A DNA stretch of 64,000 nucleotides from Epithemia pelagica (lineage: Eukaryota > Bacillariophyta > Bacillariophyceae > Surirellales > Surirellaceae): the NCBI GenBank assembly GCA_946965045.2, contig OX337238.1:434001-498000 (forward strand). The letters are read 5' to 3'. A program made the translations under genes and the position numbers. Below are positions 59,201 to 64,000 of the stretch, piece by piece. Each line of letters opens with the position of its first letter. Positions within the stretch are counted from its first letter, which is position 1. A model generated the notes under the pieces. That model was not told the origin of the DNA, searched no databases, and saw only the letters and a program-made list of their open reading frames with translations.

Positions 59201-61299
59201 AACAGGCTGTTGCAGATCAAGACCTAATCGAGGCAAATCAAGGAGTGGAGGCAAATCAAGGAGTGGAACCCGTGCCAAATCAAGGAGTGGGCCCACAACC
59301 CGAGCAACCACCCATGCAACAACCCAACATCCATGGTGTTGGCGGTGGAATTGTTGGCGGCGGCGGTGATGCTGTGGCAGCACCCATTCACCCTAGATAT
59401 AATCTACGGACGAATCGAGAACGGAACTATGCCCATCGATACAACAATGACATTTATGTTACTGCCGAAGTGGCGCAAGACGTGTCAACACCCCAAATGG
59501 GGATGAAACAAGGAGTGCGATTGTTTGGTGATGCAGGCGTGGCCGCAGTGAAAAAGGAAGTCCTGCAGTTGCATGACCGGGAAGTAATGCGAGCCATTAT
59601 GAAAAGCTCATTGACCAAACAACAAATCCGACAAGCGCTTGGATACTTGATGTTCTTGAAGAGAAAGAGAACTGGCAAAATTAAAGGACGGGGCTGCGCA
59701 GATGGCCGTAAACAACGCGAATACATAAACAAAGAAGATGCATCTTCTCCCACAGTCGCAACAGAGGCCGTCTTCCTAAGTGCAATCATTGATGCAATGG
59801 AACGAAGGGCCGTGGCAGTAGTGGATATTCCAGGGGCCTTTATGCAGGCCATGATGGACCCTGGGGTGCACATGAGAATCACCGGGCTCATGGTTGAATT
59901 GTTGCTTGAAATTGATGAGAAAATGTACAGACCATTCGTTGTGGTCGAGAAAGGCGAACCCGTCATCTACGTTGAATTGCTTCGTGCCCTGTACGGCACC
60001 CTGCGAGCGGCAAGACTGTTTTGGGAGAAGTTAACTGCCGTCATCAAGGAGTGGGGTTTCATTGTGAACCCATATGACAGTTGTGTGGCTAACAAAACAA
60101 TCAATGGGTCGCAATGCACCATCACATGGCACATTGACGACCTCAAAATATCACACAAGGAAGAAAGCGTGGTCAGCAGTATCATAGAACAAATACAAGC
60201 CACATTCGGTCAACAAGGTGAGCTTTCGATCTCAAGAGGAAAACGCCATGACTATTTGGGCATGTACCTTGATTATAGCGAACCAGGGCAGTTGATTGTT
60301 GACATGAGGACCGCCATACAGAGTATCATCGATGATGTACCAAAGGAGTTCAAAGGGTTGGCACAAACCCCAGCAGCCTCTCATCTTTTCCATCTGCAAG
60401 ATGGAGCCGAGCAGTTGGATAGCGACCAGGCAGACCAGTTTCACAGCTTCACCATGAGGCTGATGTATATTGCCCAACGTGGACGACCTGACATCCGAGC
60501 GGCCGTAGCTTTCCTCAGTACACGAGTGAAAGAACCAACCAAGGATGATTGGCGTAAGTTGTCGCGTGTGATGAAATACCTCCAAACAACACCCGACTTG
60601 CTTCTTCGGTTAAATTGTGATGGGACCGGAATTCTTCGATGGTGGGTGGACGCATCCTATGCCGTCCATCCTAACATGCGTGGGCATACCGGGGGCGTAA
60701 TGATGATGGGAAAAGGAGCTGCGATGAGCATCTCATCAAAACAGAAGTTGGTAGCTCGTAGTTCCACCGAGAGCGAGCTCATCGGTGTCCATGATGCCAT
60801 GCCAAATATGCTTTGGTGTCGGCAATTCCTGATCGCACAAGGTTATCAAGTCAAGGAGATGAAATTATTCCAAGATAACATGAGTGCAATGTTGTTGGAG
60901 AAAAACGGACGAGCCTCCAGCAGCAAACGTACCAAACATATCGACATTCGATATTTCTTCATTAAAGATCGAGTCGATAACAAGGAACTGACAATTGAAC
61001 ATTGTCCCACGGAAGAAATGATCGCCGATTTCCATACGAAACCGCTTCAAGGTAACTTGTTTTACAAGTTCCGTGATCTTATCATGAATATCCCGAGCAC
61101 TGATATCTATCATTCCTCGCGAAGGAGTGTGTTGAGACAAGATAGCACGCCCAAGGAAACACAGGACCAAACCGCGACTCCCAAGAGAGTACAGAGGATG
61201 ACGAACCCAAAGGAAGCCGAATGGCAAGTGGTGCAACCACGTAAGAGGTGCAGTCATTCCAAACCGGAGGAGGCGCAACAAAACGCTCATTCTTTTTAA
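56227..61299 (+). CDS. Element B Gag-Pol polyprotein
   Basis: 1690 aa, single frame. N-terminus is an RGG-rich, RNA-binding-like segment (GGRGGRGNNRGRGRGGRGGR), then a helical Gag. Protease-like site at about 390 reads LLDNQATIHIF, that is D-N-Q-A-T instead of D-S/T-G-A. Integrase: Asp in CMDVLHV (about 610), Asp in LADGAFDN (about 667), Glu in GDIERYIRTIKER (about 698). A long acidic, repetitive linker (about 858-1058; NQGVEANQGVEPVPNQGVG) follows. RT has YGTLRAARLFWEK and WHIDDLK in place of the usual YVDD. RNase H: WWVDASYAV, STESELIGVHDA, FQDNMSAMLL, IADFHTKPL. The last 57 codons lie inside the 3' LTR. Confidence 0.92.
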   Translation: MSQSPDNVNSGGGGGRGGRGNNRGRGRGGRGGRNNNGQSKFEGQEPLLKGCVFDYTQDAQAKKYIRNVELLIGYIGIKFPKYNMDFQRAVENLSLPTPPRPPRPSDTASPIEIKEWEFQYKAIDEKRVATEGFRSSLYSVLLGQSTDLMKDKLKAHSSFPSIQAHRDGIELLKLIKATTFTFDSDRVYTGMAMDKIRADFYGMKRHPGQSVHSFYEAFRAKVKVINEVGILLFDQAYVQEIAAKNGRPGAPSMADNEEAQDRMIANRFIRACGQKDYEVHLHNNFLDGHIIYPSNLADARAIIDARMGRRELNSNNNNNQNESNSGSQAQGSDNTGLAYPTTGETANESQHSDTNRGSNSADCCVSENASDSLCLSIATLSQTNIPPTWVLLDNQATIHIFSNTSLLVSPPKPSQETMRIKGHGGTITTSQTAQVRDYGAVWFYESGWVNILSFHQVKQQYSISYQANNDEFHVRSRTGALIDIFRASPQGLYYSDWSSRSAATEFGLVTTIATNKAKYTANDVARAQGVRSLQIKIGRPSDREFSSILDKRLLPNCPFTSKDVKLAAKMLGPDIGTLKGKTVRKRPMQVDASLMIDVPIPKKYHDVVLCMDVLHVNGIPFLATISRFIKFGTITALKALNGPTLFTAIKQVVSIYRRGNLRPRILLADGAFDNEPMNEFLHGIGMSLNPTSRDEHVGDIERYIRTIKERMRCMYNTLPFKHMPKVLVIEMAKAAVYWLNAFPAANGISDEQSPKTLVTGQQLDYNRHCKYEFGQYVQTHEPHDNSMEPRTQGALALRPTGNQQGGHYFLNLLSGRVINRNHATIVPMPDIALQRVYQLAVAQEAYPNLAFGDRDNRILALEYDDFDEGNDEDYEYDVDDEDDVLRYDEDIVDNELATVNEDPVEELVMEEVGNENDYDLNDQAIMDGPEVGEDQELDGPEDGPEDGDNVGLGLDLNGPVDGVVEGGGNDDGVQEGVDIDAHEEQLHADYVEQAVADQDLIEANQGVEANQGVEPVPNQGVGPQPEQPPMQQPNIHGVGGGIVGGGGDAVAAPIHPRYNLRTNRERNYAHRYNNDIYVTAEVAQDVSTPQMGMKQGVRLFGDAGVAAVKKEVLQLHDREVMRAIMKSSLTKQQIRQALGYLMFLKRKRTGKIKGRGCADGRKQREYINKEDASSPTVATEAVFLSAIIDAMERRAVAVVDIPGAFMQAMMDPGVHMRITGLMVELLLEIDEKMYRPFVVVEKGEPVIYVELLRALYGTLRAARLFWEKLTAVIKEWGFIVNPYDSCVANKTINGSQCTITWHIDDLKISHKEESVVSSIIEQIQATFGQQGELSISRGKRHDYLGMYLDYSEPGQLIVDMRTAIQSIIDDVPKEFKGLAQTPAASHLFHLQDGAEQLDSDQADQFHSFTMRLMYIAQRGRPDIRAAVAFLSTRVKEPTKDDWRKLSRVMKYLQTTPDLLLRLNCDGTGILRWWVDASYAVHPNMRGHTGGVMMMGKGAAMSISSKQKLVARSSTESELIGVHDAMPNMLWCRQFLIAQGYQVKEMKLFQDNMSAMLLEKNGRASSSKRTKHIDIRYFFIKDRVDNKELTIEHCPTEEMIADFHTKPLQGNLFYKFRDLIMNIPSTDIYHSSRRSVLRQDSTPKETQDQTATPKRVQRMTNPKEAEWQVVQPRKRCSHSKPEEAQQNAHSF

Positions 61300-61362
61300 A
61301 ATAGAAGTAAATTGGTTTCCTTTTGTTGCCTGTACAGCACGATCGGTTGACTGGTTTCAACA
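61130..61362 (+). repeat. 3' LTR of element B
   Basis: 233 bp; followed by the gtaaa target duplication. Encodes the C-terminus of Gag-Pol in its first 170 bp. Confidence 0.92.
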
Positions 61363-61511
61363 GTAAACTCAACAGAAGAAAGAGAAAGGAGCTTCAATAA
61401 AACGGCAGCAACAAGAAAGAGGAAAGAGGAGACTATCCAGTTGAGAAAGAGAGGAAAAGACATCAAGTGAAGAGGTTGTGTGGAAGAGAGAAGAAGGCTT
61501 TCTCACCGAAT

Positions 61512-64000
61512 ATGATTTGGAAAGCTTCTAGCTATTGGGTGGTGCTTTTTCAATGGATATGCATCATCGTCGGAACTGACGTCGTCGCTGTGTTGGGTGA
61601 TGAGAAGGAGGAGTTTGATTCCTCGTCACCGTCCTTACAAGATGTCCTGGCTTGGATTCGAGAGAAACGAGGGGCCATGATCAATACCAAGATTGATGTG
61701 GAATCGTCAGGTTTGGACAATGGTCGAGACTATCTGGTCGCCATTGAAGATATCGAACCCGAGGAAACACTCCTGACTATTCCGGGCAGTGCAGCAATCA
61801 CTGCTGATTTGGACTCTCAATCCGAGGGAGATTACTGTGAAACTGTCTTGTTACTGGAGAATGAGTATAAAGAAGGAGAAGAGTCTGATTTCTTCCCCTA
61901 CACATCCTTCTTGATGGACAATGTCGCCCGCCACCTCGGCCAAGGAGGAGATGTTCCTGACTCATCCATGGCGTTGAGTCCGAGGCATTGGTCTCCTCGT
62001 GGAAAAGAGTGGATCCAGAAACTTGTCGGTCGTGAATTGGTCCCTCAAAACTTTGGACTCGACGGTACTTTCATGGATGAATGCGTCCTAGATGACGAGC
62101 AAAAGGAATATTATGAGGGACTCACAGAGAGGGAGAGAGAGGAAGTGCAAGCCGCCTTGACAATGGTATACACACGATCGTGGAGTGGTACCTTGGTCCC
62201 TCTCATTGATTCCATTCCATTCAATCGAACTTTGGCCAACGTCAAGCGTTCGGCTTCTTCCAAAAACCCCTTGTCCAAACGGAGGAGCGGTGCAAAACCA
62301 TTGGTTGATTTTAAAGTGGAAGCAACTCGTGCGATTCGGCGAGGAGAACGGTTGTATCTTGCTGCACGGACAACGTCCGATACTTTTAAACTCCATGGAT
62401 GGGTGGAACCCTATCCCCAACGGTGGGCGTTTGATACGGGCTACCGGGCCCGTGAACCTCCTACTCTAACCATGGACAGCGACATGAACGAAGCCGTATT
62501 CGACGATGATTCCACACTTCTTTCCTTTGACCTTTTACAGGAAGGGGATGGACGCTTTGGTGTGGATTGGCGATCGGGTGATCTCAAGCAACCCAGCTTT
62601 CGACATGTGAGCTGGCTCATCTCACACCGCAAACGACTGCACAAAATCAATGTGACAGAGGAGACCGCTGCTTTGGGCGACGATCCAAAAGAGCAACAAC
62701 TCGCTGCTCGCTACTACAATGCCTTGCGCACAGCATTGGATCAAGCCGTTATTGCGGCACATGCGGGCTACACAGGAACCAAATTAGAGGACGAAACGTG
62801 TGAAGCCTCCTCTTCTTCCATTGATAACCAAGAATGCGACAATTTATCTCAACGATACGACACTCTCGAATATCGAGTCGAACGTCTCGACTACAATCGT
62901 GTGTGGATTTCAGATGTTTGCGGAGTCGAATCGTTTGATACCCCCAACAAGGAATCGGTCAACACGGTGTATCAACGAATGCAATGGAGCCATTTCGACA
63001 GCCATTTTCGGGAAGACAGTCGGGAGACATGCTTGCATTTGGATAACACCCTGCATTCCTGTTCTGCCTTCCGTCCTCATGTACACGAAACCATCATTCA
63101 TTATCCGGCAGGCTATCTGGCCGAGGTCAAACGAGTTTTATATGTTGGTGGTGGAGATTTGATCATTCTACACGAGATTCTCAAATATCCTTCTCTAGAG
63201 ATGGTCATTGGTAAGTTTCTATTGCTCTTCGTGATAATGACGATTCATTGTGTTCTCTTGCTTCTCTTCGCTGACGTCACCTCACGTTCTATCACAGGCT
63301 TGGAACTTGATCAAGCCGTGGTTCGTAGCTCGTATAGGCATTACGGTGTCCAGCCCCACTTTGACAATGAGAAAGTGCATTGGTGGTTTGGGGATGCATC
63401 TAAAAGCTTGGCAATGTTGCCTCCAGAGGAATACCATGGAACATTTGATTTGGTTGTGATCGACCTCTTGGCATATATTTTCGATGCATTGCAAGTGGGC
63501 GATGAATCCCTGGTGGACTACATGATGAGGTTTGTAAAGCCGGATGGTATTTTAGTTCGCCAGGAAGACTTTCTGGAACGACATGTCGTAGACTTCGCCA
63601 GACATGTTGTAGAGTTTGAAGTCCACGATATGCCCTACAGCTGTGTACAGTCGTTCACAATGGGAAGCAATGGAATTGACTTCTCCAAGAAGGTGCCCAT
63701 TGATCACGAAATCGAAACGATCTACTATGGTCCAATGCTGAAGAACAATACATCAATATGGTCACATATTCATTCAAACCCACCTGCTACTGTCAGCACT
63801 TGTAAGAGAAGCGCCATATCCAATGTCTCTGCCGGGTCTCAGGAACAATCAGCTTCTAGTCCTCGATATGGTGTCCTTGTTGTGATTGAAGCCGAAGATG
63901 TTTCCATATCACTGGAGGATCAGAACGTCCTGGTGACCAAAATCAAGAATAGCTTGGAGCAGATTGGTTTCAGGATCATCCACGTGATCCAGCATCTATC
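61512..64000 (+). CDS. Secretory SET-domain / aminopropyltransferase fusion (partial, runs off window)
   Basis: Exons 61512-63210 and 63298 to beyond the window end; intron 87 bp (GTAAGT ... ATCACAG). The first ATG gives a signal peptide (YWVVLFQWICIIVGTDVVAV). Residues about 60-310 follow the SETD3/LSMT-type SET layout: IEPEETLLTIPGSAAI, DFFPYTSFL, TMVYTRSWSG, LVPLIDSIPFNRTLANV, VEATRAIRRGERLYLAARTT; the canonical NH and YG residues are altered. Residues about 510-700 resemble spermidine synthase: VKRVLYVGGGDLIILHEILK, YPSLEMVIGLELDQAVVRSS, FGDASKSL, FDLVVIDLL; GGGDGG reads GGGDLI and the catalytic DSSDP region is altered. From about 757, YGVLVVIEAEDVSISLEDQN resembles the start of an AdoMet decarboxylase. 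Aminopropyltransferase-AdoMetDC fusions are known in diatoms and are linked to long-chain polyamines of the silica cell wall. Confidence 0.75.
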   Translation, partial: MIWKASSYWVVLFQWICIIVGTDVVAVLGDEKEEFDSSSPSLQDVLAWIREKRGAMINTKIDVESSGLDNGRDYLVAIEDIEPEETLLTIPGSAAITADLDSQSEGDYCETVLLLENEYKEGEESDFFPYTSFLMDNVARHLGQGGDVPDSSMALSPRHWSPRGKEWIQKLVGRELVPQNFGLDGTFMDECVLDDEQKEYYEGLTEREREEVQAALTMVYTRSWSGTLVPLIDSIPFNRTLANVKRSASSKNPLSKRRSGAKPLVDFKVEATRAIRRGERLYLAARTTSDTFKLHGWVEPYPQRWAFDTGYRAREPPTLTMDSDMNEAVFDDDSTLLSFDLLQEGDGRFGVDWRSGDLKQPSFRHVSWLISHRKRLHKINVTEETAALGDDPKEQQLAARYYNALRTALDQAVIAAHAGYTGTKLEDETCEASSSSIDNQECDNLSQRYDTLEYRVERLDYNRVWISDVCGVESFDTPNKESVNTVYQRMQWSHFDSHFREDSRETCLHLDNTLHSCSAFRPHVHETIIHYPAGYLAEVKRVLYVGGGDLIILHEILKYPSLEMVIGKFLLLFVIMTIHCVLLLLFADVTSRSITGLELDQAVVRSSYRHYGVQPHFDNEKVHWWFGDASKSLAMLPPEEYHGTFDLVVIDLLAYIFDALQVGDESLVDYMMRFVKPDGILVRQEDFLERHVVDFARHVVEFEVHDMPYSCVQSFTMGSNGIDFSKKVPIDHEIETIYYGPMLKNNTSIWSHIHSNPPATVSTCKRSAISNVSAGSQEQSASSPRYGVLVVIEAEDVSISLEDQNVLVTKIKNSLEQIGFRIIHVIQHL

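Larger units (their letters stand above)
55297..61362 (+). mobile_element. Complete Ty1/Copia-type LTR retrotransposon (element B)
   Basis: 6.07 kb. LTRs 55297-55522 (226 bp) and 61130-61362 (233 bp) both begin TGTTGAGACAAG and end GGTTTCAACA. By eye they differ only by a 7-bp indel (caaaacg, in the 3' LTR). A perfect 5-bp target duplication gtaaa flanks it (55292-55296 and 61363-61367). It carries two ORFs: a 219-aa accessory protein and a single gag-pol frame of 1690 aa, overlapping as ATGA. No obvious tRNA primer site follows the 5' LTR. The two LTRs are almost identical, so insertion is recent. It lies 145 bp upstream of the SET-aminopropyltransferase gene. Confidence 0.95.

Overview
The window looks like nuclear DNA of a diatom, probably a pennate one. 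Four lines of evidence point there. Several proteins start with a signal peptide followed by a Gly/Ser/Thr-Phe-Pro-type junction, as in the bipartite plastid presequences of diatoms. Introns are short (about 80-143 bp) with GTAAGT/GTACGT donors. There is an HSF-family regulator and Copia-type retrotransposons with the DSHADT protease signature common in stramenopiles. The window closes on a SET-plus-aminopropyltransferase protein of a type I associate with diatom polyamine and silica chemistry. The species cannot be named from the sequence alone.

Left part (1-24.8 kb) is gene dense: choline/ethanolamine kinase-like (-), secreted retropepsin-like protein (+), plastid DUF1995 protein (-) divergent from a tiny ELM2-like protein (+), a large acidic type II membrane protein (+), a plastid PPR protein (+) whose 3' end overlaps a three-exon otubain (-), a YchJ-like plastid protein (+), a type I membrane protein with a signal-peptide exon (-), a CpcT/CpeT-like plastid protein (+), a coiled-coil membrane protein (-), TRAPP subunit 6 (+), a two-exon LYRM7/MZM1 (-), and a three-exon telobox-Myb protein (+) with telomere-like repeats in its promoter.

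Middle (24.8-34.6 kb) is repeat territory: a TIR-bounded non-autonomous element (second copy at 49.8 kb), a complete Copia element with identical 114-bp terminal repeats and an in-frame UGA-CUA between gag and pol, and small foldback elements. Then 34.6-48.7 kb is genic again: HSF, a UBA protein with a cysteine-protease-like domain, a four-exon coiled-coil protein, an ER DnaJ-thioredoxin-like protein, FEN1 head-to-head with RPB8, and guanine deaminase.

Right part (48.7-64 kb): the second TIR element copy, a PIF/Harbinger-type transposon with two divergent genes separated by a palindrome-rich control region, a RING-H2 protein, and a second Copia element with canonical TG..CA LTRs, a perfect 5-bp target duplication and two ORFs overlapping as ATGA. 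This Copia copy lies 145 bp upstream of the last gene, a secretory SET / aminopropyltransferase / probable AdoMet-decarboxylase fusion that runs off the end of the window. The genes do not form one pathway. The most unusual items are that fusion, the two different expression tricks of the retrotransposons, the Harbinger palindrome array, and the UBA-protease-like protein. Exon structures were derived by eye from splice signals, frame continuity and family conservation.
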